Below are positions 17,824 to 28,348 of a DNA stretch of 39,502 nucleotides, piece after piece. Position numbers and translations under genes: made by a program. Within the stretch, counting starts at the first letter, position 1; every line of letters starts with the position of its first letter. The DNA is from Fonsecaea monophora (taxonomy: Eukaryota > Ascomycota > Eurotiomycetes > Chaetothyriales > Herpotrichiellaceae): assembly GCF_001642475.1 (NCBI RefSeq), contig NW_019174110.1:1-39502 (forward strand). The letters are read 5' to 3'. Below the pieces are notes generated by a model. It ran no database searches. It was not told the origin of the DNA and saw nothing but the letters and a program-made list of their open reading frames with translations.

Positions 17824-18362
17824 GCGGCGGTGTAGGGCATGGGAGGTACTTCGAATCGCCCACCACATAGAACCTGTTGATACCAGTCAGCCATAGTTTA
17901 GCAAATTGCTTTCGTTAAGCCAAGAAGGCTGTCAAACCCCAATCTCGGATAGCCTCCCATCGAGTCGTCTTCGAAACTTGAGCTCGGTCCTTCGGGGTTG
18001 AGCCCCCGAAGTCGTAGTGAATTTGATATGCGACATGCTCGAGACGGGTGGTCATGCCGACATCGTCCCAAGGAAAGCCTGGAAATGCACATAGCGGAGA
18101 GCGGAGTCTGCTCCCCACGCGAACCAAACCCCCACGAGAATGAAGACTCCGACCTTTGGAGCTGGAGCTGGAGCTACGCCGAAAGCGGCGGCGTCGGGCT
18201 TTTGCCGTGTGTCGTGGGGAATCATTGTTGGGCAGGGGCCGTAATCCGAGAAACAGAAATGCAATGACCGAACAGCAAAATGCCTTTTTTGCAGGTAGAT
18301 AATAAGTTGAGAATACGAGAGCAAAGTCCAGATCAAAGTTCACCATCGAGAGGAATCTCAGC
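17824..18362. other. Intergenic: promoter of metallo-beta-lactamase-fold gene
   Basis: About 540 bases between tandem plus-strand genes. It carries a perfect 8-base inverted repeat listed separately. A minus-strand open frame overlaps it but shows no family resemblance. Confidence 0.5.
17990..18011. promoter_or_regulatory. Perfect inverted repeat in hydrolase promoter
   Basis: CTTCGGGG and CCCCGAAG are separated by six bases. Each arm contains TCGGGG, the hexamer found three times in the promoter shared by the transporter and IPMDH-like genes. It looks like a dyad site for a dimeric CGG-binding regulator; a chance hairpin is possible. Confidence 0.4.
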
Positions 18363-19274
18363 ATGACGATCTCTTATCCAACAGTATCACCGCTTCGCTG
18401 CGGCTATCTCTCGCCTCCAGCATGGAAGTTCGTGGCGGATGCGAAAGAGGGAGAGAAACTGACCATGCCGTCAATGGCCTTCTTTATCCAGCACCCGGCA
18501 TCAAAGTCGAAAATTGTCTTTGACCTGAGCATCCGGAAAGATTTGACCAAATACCATCCCGGGCTACAAAAGCACCTCGAGACGCGGCACCCCTTGAGCA
18601 GCCAAGACGATGTGAAGTCGGCGTTGGCACTGGGAAATGTGGAAGCCTCACAGATCAACTATGTGATCATGAGCCACGTGCACTGGGACCACGTAGGCAC
18701 TCCGTCCGACTTCACCTCTGCAACTTTCATTGCCGGCCACAATACGGGCAAGCTCCTCAGAAATGAAATGGGACCAGACCTGGCAAACCCTTTCTTTGAG
18801 CCCGACTTGTTGCCAGCGGATCGCACGATCGAGTTACCGGCGGTACCAAGCTCCAAAGCCAGTGAGGTGTTTGACGAGGCTCACGGGTGGTATTGGCAGC
18901 CCGTGTCTCTGATCCAAAATGCCATAGATATGTTCAACGATGGCACTGTGTATATCGTGGATAGCCCAGGCCATTTGCCGGGACATTTGAATGTCTTGGT
19001 CCGAGTGGCCGTCAACAAATGGGTTTATCTGGCTGCTGATGCTTGCCACCACATGCGGATTTTCAACGGCGAGACGGACTTCGGGGCCTGGACCGATGAG
19101 AAGGGACGGACGACCACGATTCATAAAGACCTCGAGGCAGCATACAAGACGCTAAACATGATGCGCGTGCTGAAAAGAGACGGGCTGAATGGCGTCCCAG
19201 TAGAGATTGTTCTCGCCCACGATGGGGAGTGGCAGGAGAAACACTCGGACCGTTTCTTTCCCAACCATCTGTGA
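18363..19274 (+). CDS. Metallo-beta-lactamase-fold hydrolase, lactonase-like
   Basis: Intronless, 303 residues. The zinc-binding motif HVHWDH (His105, His107, Asp109, His110) is followed by His204 or His208 in DSPGHLPGH, Asp226 in LAADACHH and His286 in VLAHDGEW, so the binuclear metal site looks complete. The layout resembles AttM/AiiA-type N-acyl-homoserine-lactone lactonases and related fungal hydrolases that open lactones or cleave thioesters. There is no secretion signal, so it probably acts inside the cell. It follows the dehydratase-like gene on the same strand and its promoter shares a TCGGGG element with the transporter/IPMDH-like promoter, suggesting a role in the same pathway. The actual substrate is unknown. 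Confidence 0.9.
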   Translation: MTISYPTVSPLRCGYLSPPAWKFVADAKEGEKLTMPSMAFFIQHPASKSKIVFDLSIRKDLTKYHPGLQKHLETRHPLSSQDDVKSALALGNVEASQINYVIMSHVHWDHVGTPSDFTSATFIAGHNTGKLLRNEMGPDLANPFFEPDLLPADRTIELPAVPSSKASEVFDEAHGWYWQPVSLIQNAIDMFNDGTVYIVDSPGHLPGHLNVLVRVAVNKWVYLAADACHHMRIFNGETDFGAWTDEKGRTTTIHKDLEAAYKTLNMMRVLKRDGLNGVPVEIVLAHDGEWQEKHSDRFFPNHL

Positions 19275-20319
19275 AGAGGTAGTGATAACTTGCATTGCAT
19301 AGCATTTGATATCAATCAGTGCACACGGGGCGTAGCTGGAGGCATGAACGGGCTCAATATGCAATGTGAACTAGCCAATAGGGCACTGATGTGACGAGGT
19401 GGTAGCGGTTCCGGCTCCTGTCTGCCTCTAGGGAGGACTGCTGTATGGCAGCGACATGTTCTGTGGTCTTCCCCATGTATCGGTACCAAGGTGGAGGGCC
19501 CTCCTCGCCGCGCCAATGCAATATTCCAGGGCGTAATACACGTGGGATCGGTAATCGTTATCCCGAAGCGATATCTCTCCACGCATGCAAGTACACAACT
19601 GACGACGAGACAGACCGCCTGACGAGCCTTGACATGGTCTGCCCACCTCTCGGCCCGATGAGAATCGTTCCATGGGCTTGGGTCTCAACGCATCTCTCGC
19701 TGGACATAGTCTCTTCAAGTGCCACATTTGGAATCCCAGCGGGAAGTTGCTGAATCACAAAGCATGGGGGTCGTCATGGCCCCAGTGGCGGGGGTTAGAC
19801 TGACCCCCACAATAGAGGATCGATAGCATTCTGGAAATGACATTGGGGACGTTTGGGGATGGCTGTTCCCTGGCGAGCTCGTTTTCCCCCAGTAGGATCT
19901 CCCTCCTTACATGGTGGCAGAATGGCTGGCGATCCACCGCGGCAATTCTCCTTTTTCGAAATAGCTGAGGAGCATGTCACCGTCGTGGCCTTGTCATGGG
20001 GTTCTTTGATGGTATTGCCACGTCAACAATTGCAGTGTTGCAATGTTGCAGTCTTGTAGTCAGGTTGGAGTATGTCGAGTCTGTCCTTCAAGCTTTCTCC
20101 AAGACTAAAACGAAGGGCAGAGAATCGCGGGGATTTTAGAGTTTCCGGCTCTGTCGGATTGCGGCGTTTCTATTCGTTCAAACTGATCAAACTCCCAAAG
20201 TCTCGGCATCAATTCCGCTCCGCTGGCGGGTCGCGAACTTTTTCTCCCGCGGACGCGTGGGAGTGCGAAATTGAAACTGTCCAAGCCCGGACTCTGGCAT
20301 AGGAAAAGGTTGTGACAGT
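19275..20319. other. Intergenic: right border of accessory block, MTG2 promoter
   Basis: About 1 kb between the lactonase-like gene and MTG2. It contains an imperfect palindrome at 19790-19808 (listed separately). No gene is recognised. Confidence 0.5.
19790..19808. repeat. Near-perfect palindrome
   Basis: GGGGGTTAG and CTGACCCCC pair over nine positions with one G-T mismatch and a one-base centre. It is a possible operator or cruciform; no function is shown. Confidence 0.4.
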
Positions 20320-22179
20320 ATGAATGCAGTGCAGGGCACATTGATGCCCTTTCTCTACCCTTGCCTCTTGCAGGCCTCCTCTCTAAACTGCCTACGCGCT
20401 CAAGCACGGCGGATTCGATTCCACAACCGTCTCCGCCTGCGATACCTACATCAAACATGTCGACTCAATAAACCTCCCACTCTCGACACGAATGCGTCTC
20501 TCCACGATCCTGCTCTCGAGGCTTCCACGCCGCCCACTCATGCTGCTCTGTCACACTTGAATCCTGCTCCCGATGACTACTCCCGATCGATCTTCATTGA
20601 CAAATGCCAAATAACGGTCCACGCAGGCTCCGGTGGGAGCGGGTGCGTTTCATTCCTCCGCGATGCTCATATAGCCGATGGCCCACCAAATGGCGGTGAT
20701 GGCGGGTCTGGCGGAAACATCTTCATACAAGCTGTCCCTGGACAAACATCTCTCCACAAACTTGCCAGACGAGGCATCATAAAAGCGGGACGCGGGATAG
20801 GAGGCCAAGGAAAGTCCCAGGGAGGACGCAGGGGGGAGGACATCTGTGTCCAAGTCCCCGTGGGGACGGTCGTGCGAGAAATTTGGCGGAGCGACCCCAG
20901 TGTGGAGGAAGAAATTCGTATCAAAGAACTCCGCGCGATTAGCGACGAAGAGGACCCCCTTAAGGTCCCAGACAACGGGCTGAGAAATAAGTTCATCATC
21001 TATGCCGGCGCCACGACCGCCAACGACCGCAACCAGATCTCGTCGAATTTGCCCTCCCTCAATTCCCACTTGCTGAAACCGAGAAGATCACATCTTGCCA
21101 TTCTCCAACCTCGCGCACCGATCCACCTCGACCTAGACAAGCCAATGGACAAACCAATTCTCCTTGCCGCCGGAGCCGTGGGTGGACTGGGAAACCCACA
21201 CTTTGCGACGAAATCCGACCCGAAGCCGAAGTTCGCGACCAAGGGTGAATTGGGCGTGCGGATCAAACTCGAATTGGAACTGAAGCTGTTGGCGGATGTG
21301 GGACTGGTAGGTCTGCCCAACGCGGGCAAAAGCACATTCACACGGGCGATATCAAATTCGAGGACGAGGATCGGCGACTGGGCGTTCACCACTCTCTCAC
21401 CCACCATCGGAACGGTCATCCTGGACAACAACGAAGGGCGACCGTTGGTGCGCTCCGGCGTGCCAGCTACAGACTCGAGCAGCCCCTCTACATCCGGAAG
21501 TATCGTGCCTCGTCAGTCTTTCACCGTTGCAGACATTCCCGGGCTTATTGAAGATGCCCATCTGGACAAAGGTCTCGGCCTCTCCTTCCTCCGACATATT
21601 GAAAGGGCCAGGATCTTGGCATTCGTGGTCGATCTATCTGCCGGAGACGCCGTCACGCAGTTGAAGGCCTTGTGGAAGGAAGTTGGGGAGTATGAAAATC
21701 TCAGGGATCGGGAAGTGAGTGAGCAGACGCAGGCGAGGCTGATCAATTGGTCGCCCTTCGAGGCTCAAGCAGCGCCGCCCGCGGAGGACGAGCTGTTCAA
21801 CGAGGATGGAGAGAAAATCTCGATTTTTCCGTCTGGAGGGCCCTCTCGATCATCCTCAACACTCGACCCGTTGACGTATCCTCCGATCAGCGCGAAACCC
21901 TGGTTCGTCATCGCCACAAAGGCAGACATCCCCCAGTCAACGATTCAGGCGACCGCGTCGGAAGAAGCCGAGGCCACATCCACACAGGCAAACTTTCTGT
22001 CTTTGGCAGCTTATATAAAACAAGTGGCGCATGGGGAAATCGAACACCCAAGCGGGAAGCAAAACGGCTGGCGGAATCGTGTCGCAGCGATACCTGTTAG
22101 TGCAATCAGGGGTGAAGGAATCGACAAGGTGATTAGATATACAGCGGGCGTTCTGGACAGTCTTGTCGTTGGTTGCTAG
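20320..22179 (+). CDS. MTG2: Mitochondrial Obg-family GTPase Mtg2
   Basis: Intronless, 619 residues. The N-terminus (about 1-60) is rich in Arg and hydroxyl residues without acids, a classic mitochondrial presequence. The Obg domain begins near residue 90 with glycine-rich GGSGGSGCVSF and continues through GGDGGSGG and GGLGNPHFA. The G domain has G1 GLPNAGKST (331-339), the Obg switch TTLSPTIGTV, G3 DIPGLIE (Asp405) and G4 ATKAD (532-536). Mtg2 is needed for assembly of the large mitochondrial ribosomal subunit. Between G3 and G4 lies a long Ser/Pro/acidic insertion (about 455-525), common in fungal members. It begins the conserved block to the right of the accessory genes and converges on NST1. 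Confidence 0.95.
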   Translation: MNAVQGTLMPFLYPCLLQASSLNCLRAQARRIRFHNRLRLRYLHQTCRLNKPPTLDTNASLHDPALEASTPPTHAALSHLNPAPDDYSRSIFIDKCQITVHAGSGGSGCVSFLRDAHIADGPPNGGDGGSGGNIFIQAVPGQTSLHKLARRGIIKAGRGIGGQGKSQGGRRGEDICVQVPVGTVVREIWRSDPSVEEEIRIKELRAISDEEDPLKVPDNGLRNKFIIYAGATTANDRNQISSNLPSLNSHLLKPRRSHLAILQPRAPIHLDLDKPMDKPILLAAGAVGGLGNPHFATKSDPKPKFATKGELGVRIKLELELKLLADVGLVGLPNAGKSTFTRAISNSRTRIGDWAFTTLSPTIGTVILDNNEGRPLVRSGVPATDSSSPSTSGSIVPRQSFTVADIPGLIEDAHLDKGLGLSFLRHIERARILAFVVDLSAGDAVTQLKALWKEVGEYENLRDREVSEQTQARLINWSPFEAQAAPPAEDELFNEDGEKISIFPSGGPSRSSSTLDPLTYPPISAKPWFVIATKADIPQSTIQATASEEAEATSTQANFLSLAAYIKQVAHGEIEHPSGKQNGWRNRVAAIPVSAIRGEGIDKVIRYTAGVLDSLVVGC

Positions 22180-22673
22180 ACTTCGAGATGCCGTAAAAGG
22201 GGCCGATAGAGGGAGGCAGTCTGAGGAAATTCAAAGCACCATGGGTCGTGAGGCCTAAGGACATAGTGTACAACATTTTGATTTAAAACATACAACTCAT
22301 AAGGTAGTAAATCAATAGTAGAACCGTAGACGTGTTGAAGATGCAGTGGTATTCAGCTATTCAGCCATATAGGCACTAAGGCTGCTCTCTGTGAATATTC
22401 TCACACGAAGCTGACAGCAAGCCCACCGTGATACTGATGCTATTACGATGAGGTCTTTAGGACACATACCGTCCCTCCCTCCACAAGAAGCGCAAGAGCA
22501 CGTACACCTTCCCTTCTCTCACGAAACCCGAATGAACAATGAAATCAACAGTAGCACACGCCAGCTTATTGATTGGCCGACATACTCCTTCGATATTGCT
22601 GAGCGTTGGCGTGCAGAAGATTCTCTCTGCGCAATAACTCTCTGCCCAATCTTGTTCTTGGAGGAGTCAACCA
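22180..22673. other. Convergent intergenic region, MTG2 and NST1
   Basis: About 490 AT-rich bases between two gene ends. Nothing is recognised beyond probable 3' untranslated sequence. Confidence 0.5.
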
Positions 22674-25600
22674 CTAGAAACTCCTACCTGGAGGTCCGAA
22701 GCTATTTGGTTGGCCGACAATGCCACCCAGGGGACTGGTATGGTGGATATGTTGGCTGTGACCCAACAAAGGACTGCCTATCTCGCCAACGCTGCCTCTG
22801 GGTGGATGGCTTGGGGCATCCTCGACAAATTTGATCACTTGTCCTCTGGCTTTGTCGATGATTACCTCGAATGATCCGCCGCCATTCTGTGAGTTGCCCT
22901 CGGTGTCGCAAATTCCAAGCATCTCCTCCATGGAGACTGGTGGTTCGCCTGGTGCTTTGAGACTCTCCAGCTGTCGGAGCACATTCTGCACTGGATGATA
23001 CCCGTCGGCACTTGCAACCGGGATTTGTGACAATTGACGGCAAGCTTGAACAAGCATAAGTCTCACTGCGATCGGCCGTGGGAGATGAGACCTTGACATG
23101 GTTTGAGGCCCAGAGCCAATGGCTCCAAAGGGGGGTTGTCCCCAACCCGGGCTAGGACGTTGCGATCCGTGTGGACCCCAACTACCAGGAGGGCCCATGC
23201 CAGGGTTGAAGCCGCCCCAACCAGGATTCCCCATTCCGAATGGTTCCTGCTTGTGCTCCGGGAAGCTACTCGCGAATGGTATCCTTGCGGAACCAGGCGG
23301 ACCGAGAGGCGGAAGGTTCATGCGTGAATCCGAATTCCCCAAGAAGGGCGCATCTGAATCGTCCAACAACGCCTTGCTACCGAGTTGTGTGGCCAGATGA
23401 TCAATTTCCCTGTCCGGAGTCTTGTTGTGTGGTTTCTGTTTGTCCGGAGTGGTACTGGATGGTCGTGCGATGGGTCCTAGCCCAGGTCTGCCTATCGGAG
23501 CCTGCTCGCTGGATGGCTGTCTGGAATGTACTTGAGGCTTGGGCACTGGTTGTTGATTGACCATAGGAGGTGCCTGATTAGGAGGTTGTGGGACAAAGGG
23601 CATTTGTTGACCTGGTTGGAATGGCCTCGGAAACCCCGGAGGATACTGCATGCCGTTCTGGGAAAACCGCTGCTGATTAGCCATCGGAGGCCCTTGGTAC
23701 ATGTGCATCGGGGGCATCATGGTCGGCATCATCCCTGGAGCACCCATCGGTGGTGGTCCACTTACTCCCAATCCAGGCAATCCATTCATGTTGAATGGAT
23801 ATTGACCCCGGCCGTGGTTGTTCAATGGCGATCTCGGGGCGGAGGGTTGCGGGTGGTGGAGTGGTGGAGGCTGGCCTTGTGCTTTCGCTGGCTGTCCAAG
23901 GGCTGGCGTTTGAGGCATGGCGACGGTTGCTGGAGAAGCAGAGCTCTGAGATATCTCAGTGCTAGCTTTCTGTGACCGCGGAGATGAGCCATGAGAATGC
24001 TGGCCAGGTTGTGAAGGTTGTCGATTCCGTACAGGCGTCGGGACTTTCGGAGGGATAACCGGTGTTGCAACAGACACTTGAGGGGACTGTATGCTTGGAC
24101 CGCGCGATGGAGGCTGCAAGCCAGGAGGAAGCGCCACAGGTTGCTGTTTTGTCGGGTGTTGATGGGCTGCACGTTCTCTGGCTTCCTTTTCCGCCCTCAA
24201 AGTCGCCTCTTTTTCCTTCCGAGCCTGCTCCTCCCTCACCCTTCTCTCCCGGTCTTCCTTCGCCTTTCGCTCCTTGGCCTCCTTCTCCTTGGCTTCTCGC
24301 TCCTCGCGCTCTTTCTTTTTCGTCTCTTCGCGCTTCTGCCGTTCTCGCTCCTTGGCTTCCCGTGCCTTGCGCTCCTGTTCGGCTTGGCGCTCGCGTGCTT
24401 CCTGTTGCTTGCGATGTTTCTCAGCTTCCTTGCGGAGTCTTTCCTCCTCGGCGGCTTTCTTCTCGGCCTCCCGCTTCTTGCGTTGCTCTTCCCGGCGATG
24501 TCGTTGTTCCTCTAGCCGCTTTTCTTCTAGTTCTCGCGCAGCTGCTTCCTGAGCAGCTTTTTCCGCCTCCTTCTTTGCTTTCTCCTCATCTTTCGCTTGT
24601 TTCTGGAGTCGCTTCTTTTCCTTCCGCTTAGCGGCTTCTCGGGCCTTCTTTGCTTCACGCTGCGAGTCAAGTCGGCTCTCTTCGTCTAATTCCTCGAGTA
24701 ATTTTCTCTGCCGTTCGGCGGCAACCTTCTCTCGATAGGCTGTCAAGACACGCTGTTCAAACATTCGAGCGGCAAAGATTTGGAACATGCGTCGACCTTC
24801 TTCCATGCGCTGTTCTTCGGTCATGGAATCCTAAGGCAAAGGTGTCAGAAGTTTTGCAGACAACAATGAAAGCCTCCACTGACCATATCGTCCCCCTCAA
24901 AATCATCCTCTTCTTGCGAGTCATAGTCCTCGTCATCTTCCTCATCGTCATAGTCATCGTCATCGTCTATGGGAGGATGATTGTGACCTTGATGAATGTC
25001 TCGATGAGCTAATGACGAGGAATGGTAGCGAATATCTTCCTCACGTTGCATGCGTCTCTCTGCCAATTGCTCCATCATGTCTATGAAGTGTTTTCCATCA
25101 TTCTTCAGCAAGTCGTCCGCAACGGTGAGTATACCATCTGTACAAGCTGTTAGTCCATCAAACAATTCAGAAGAACATGGCAGCCAGACCCTTCACAGTA
25201 AGACTGTTGCCGAATTGGAAAAAGTCGGGCGGACCAGGCGGCAAGCCATGATCATCGAGTTCTCCTTCATCGTCGCTATAGCCGTCGTCGTCTTCATCGT
25301 CGTACTCGTCATCGTCCTCGAGATCCTCCTCGTCGTCTTCGATCTCATTGATCCGACTTCGCGAAGGGTACGACCCGGCCATGGGATGTGCTGTTCGTTT
25401 AAACGGAGGACGAGGAGGGGCCATCATCTGAGGAACATTGGAGAGATCCGAGTTGTGGTTGGCAAACTGTTCGAGTTCCTCGTAGTAAGCGTCGTATAGC
25501 ACCTCCAATTCTTCCTCAATAGCCGTGCGTTTTCGTCCGCATACGGAGCAGCTGCATGAGTGCTTCTGCTGTTCCTTCATTTTTCGCAGGACCGCTTCCT

Positions 25601-26369
25601 TCTCAACCTTGACCAACGATCGTCGCTCGTCCTCCCCCAGTTCCAGCCAAAACTGCTTGATGTTTTCCCGCTCGGCCTGAGTTGAAGTATTCCAGATGTG
25701 ATCACTTGAGAGTTTCTGAGATGCCCTCATCGCAGCATTTGATAAAGGTGGAATATTAGAGCGAGATAGCATGGTTGAAGTCCTCGACAGGGCATCGTTA
25801 GCGGTTTTGGATTTCTTCCGTTTACTGGTATTTAGCCACGAGCTGTCTGGCATCGCATCTGCTCCTTCTCCGTAGTTAGGGTCTTCGTCGCCGCTATAGA
25901 AAGCTTCTTCCGGACTACCAATATCTGGATAGGCAGGATCTGCGGGATCGGGATAGTCAGGTTCCTCAGTGAAATAACCCTTCACAGGGCCCCGGCCCTG
26001 TTTTACAGGCGGTAGTTGTCCATTTGGTTTGCTCTCTGGCGCAGGAACATGACCATTAGGCATTGGTATGTGCGTATTCTCCGCGGCCCGTTTTGCAGCC
26101 TCTTTTTCCCGTCTCTTTTGCTTTTTGCGATTTACAGCCGTGGTTTGAGCAGGCTCTCCAGCTGATTCGGTGGTGTCACCGGTCTTCAGATCTGCGTCTG
26201 ACTTTGCATGTGAGGGCTGGCGGTTCAAAGAAGAGGTCGACGACATCGCCGGCCCGGAACTTTGCAGGGGTTGAGGTTGTGCAGGCGCATCCTTTGCTGA
26301 AGTGGTCGCGGGCAACGGCTGTGGTTTGGCTGCGTTCACCTGGGTGCTGGCTTTCTTCTTGGAAGGCAT
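22674..26369 (-). CDS. NST1: Stress response protein Nst1
   Basis: Three exons: 25190-26369, 24884-25137 and 22674-24830, joined by GT-AG introns of 52 and 53 bases with matching phases, giving 1196 residues. The N-terminus is Lys/Gln/Pro-rich. The cysteine cluster CSCSVCGRKR (near residue 275) and the block GILTVADDLLKNDGKHF, formed across the first junction, are diagnostic for fungal Nst1. Acidic runs surround both junctions. Residues about 480-700 form a very long charged coiled coil (repeated KEREEREAKEKE-type sequence), and the C-terminal third is Pro/Gly/Met/Gln-rich and disordered. In yeast Nst1 affects salt tolerance and is linked to mRNA decay and processing bodies; the molecular role is not well defined. 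It is divergent from RHO2. Confidence 0.95.
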
Positions 26370-27601
26370 AGCGCCAAGCCGTCACTGAAGGACTGCGAGG
26401 TTCGATATCGATGTTGATCTTGCTAGGTTCACATCAAAGGCACGGCGGTTTCGGTTGCTGGTGGGGTATCACAAATTGGTAAGTGACGACCACAGGAGAT
26501 GCAGCAGGGATGGCAAACGGACAAGGAGGGTGAAGGAAGGGAGACGCCGAAGAGCCAAAGGTGTTGAAAAGGAGAAAGCGAGGGTTATGGCGGGACAATG
26601 GCGGCTCCAGGGTGTCTGAACGTGAAAGAAGTTGAGTTGTTCGATGTCTAAAGTCCCAAAGCCCAGTCCCAGTTGGGTTCAACTTCAGTTTCGTGGGGCG
26701 GCGACGTCCAGTTGAGGCTGCAGTTGCGCTTCGCGGTGCAGTGCCTCCCCCAGGGAAGCTGCGGTGCGGCAAAGGGGCCTTGAAGGCACGTCTGGGTGGC
26801 TCGCTGTCCGCCGAGGAGCCGCCAAACAGGGTTCAATAATTGCCCTGTCACCCATTGTGGTACGCCAATTATAGGCCTTCTGCTTCCCAGCCATTGCAAC
26901 TCCAGTCCTCCGTCTATACTCGTACCACAGCCGACGTCGAGAAAACGCATCTCTGGCGCATTTCAAGCCTTGACTAACCGACAGCTGCGATTTTATCATC
27001 ATCCCCTTCTTCGTCCGACGGCAAGGATTGCCCCTTATCGCGAGATCCAAAGCCCTGGTCACCAAGAGATCTATTTGTGGCTGCGCCTCAACCACTGCCT
27101 CGTCTCAAGGTCACTACCGTGCCGCTCGGGGTGGATTTGGTTCTCCGTTGGACCCCACGAACTGCCAGCGGACTAGTCTCAGTCATTCAGAAACAAGATA
27201 GCCTGTTCCCCAGCTACGGTACAACATCGTTGCAAACGACTGAAACTGCGGCTGGTGGTGCCGGTTGCTGGTGGAGGTGAACGTACCCCGATTGTGGATT
27301 TGTTTCGCTGGCTTCGCTGTATGCGACCTCAGTTGCGTCCAGTTGCGTCCAGTTACACCAGGCCGCTCCTCCACTCCCCTTTGACTTCATTTCAGCTCGT
27401 CCTCACTCTTATCCGCTGCACAACGCCGACTTAAGATCCTCGAAGCCCTCGATCCGCTTCTTCTTTTCTCTCATCCGCAAAAGCAACTCACCGTCTTCTT
27501 CGAGAGCTTCTAGGGCCTGTGAAGCTGTCCTCTCGCCCACCATTTCTGTAGTTCCGTGATCTGTCAGCCCGTGGGACACAGCCCGGACAGCTTCTACCAA
27601 C
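26370..27601. other. Divergent promoter region, NST1 and RHO2
   Basis: About 1.2 kb between head-to-head genes. It contains a tandem AGTTGCGTCC repeat at 27331-27350 with a partial third copy, and a pyrimidine-rich leader before RHO2. Short open frames on both strands do not resemble proteins. Confidence 0.5.
27331..27356. repeat. Tandem 10-base repeat
   Basis: Two exact copies of AGTTGCGTCC followed by a degenerate AGTTAC start. It lies about 250 bases upstream of the RHO2 ATG; no function is known. Confidence 0.6.
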
Positions 27602-28348
27602 ATGGCGCAGGACCAGGCACAACAGAATGTGATGAGAAGGTATGTCGGTCCCGTCCACTTCGACTACCACGTGGTGTGAATAGCGATGCCAATGCATCGC
27701 TATTCCCCATAAAAGGCTGCCAGAGTCGCGCGCTTGGCAAGAAATCCAAAGCAATAACTGATGTGTCTATTCTATAGGAAGCTCGTTATAATAGGCGACG
27801 GTGCCTGCGGCAAGACATCACTGCTATCAGTCTTTACACTCGGCTATTTCCCCACCACCTACGTTCCCACCGTCTTCGAGAACTATGTCACAGATTGTCG
27901 AGTGGATGGGAGATCAGTACAATTGGCCTTGTGGGACACAGCAGGGCAAGAAGACTACGAAAGATTGAGGCCGCTTGCATACGCAAAATCACATGTCATC
28001 CTAATCGGCTTCAGCGTCGACAGCCCCGACAGCTTGGAGAATGTGCGACATAAATGGATTGAGGAAGCCCGTGAACGGTGTCCCGATGTGCCTGTCATTC
28101 TGGTGGGCCTGAAGAAGGATCTGAGAGAAGACCCGATGGCCATTGAAGAGATGCGGAAGCGGAGTCAAAAGTTTGTTACGTCGCGAGAAGGCGCTGAGAT
28201 GGCTCAGGCTTGTGGCGCTCGCAAATACCTCGAATGTTCAAGCTTGACGGGCGAAGGTGTGGATGATGTTTTCGAGGCTGCCACAAGAGCTGCTCTTCTG
28301 AGGTTTGATGGTAAGCAAGGTGGCGGCGGATGTTGCGTCATTCTGTGA
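27602..28348 (+). CDS. RHO2: Rho-family small GTPase Rho2
   Basis: Two exons, 27602-27639 and 27778-28348, with a GTATGT donor and TATAG acceptor around a 138-base intron, giving 202 residues. The split falls just before the core KLVIIGDGACGKTSLL; the P-loop is residues 19-26. The effector region VPTVFENYVTDCRVDG, switch II DTAGQEDYERLRPL, G4 VGLKKD and ECSSLTGEGVDDVFE match Rho2 rather than Rho1, Rho3 or Cdc42. The C-terminal CCVIL has the CaaX box CVIL, predicting geranylgeranylation, with a further Cys that may be palmitoylated. Rho2 acts at the plasma membrane in cell-wall synthesis (alpha-glucan through Pck-type kinases in fission yeast) and polarity. Confidence 0.95.

Noticed and set aside
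17990..18011. Hairpin as a bacterial-type terminator
   Set aside because: The genome is eukaryotic, there is no following T run, and the position is a promoter region.
22448..22834. 128-codon plus-strand frame
   Set aside because: Overlaps the NST1 3' end on the other strand and resembles nothing.
26434..27095. Overlapping frames of 100-136 codons in the NST1-RHO2 promoter
   Set aside because: Basic, Pro-rich translations with no motif; no splice combination gives a known protein.
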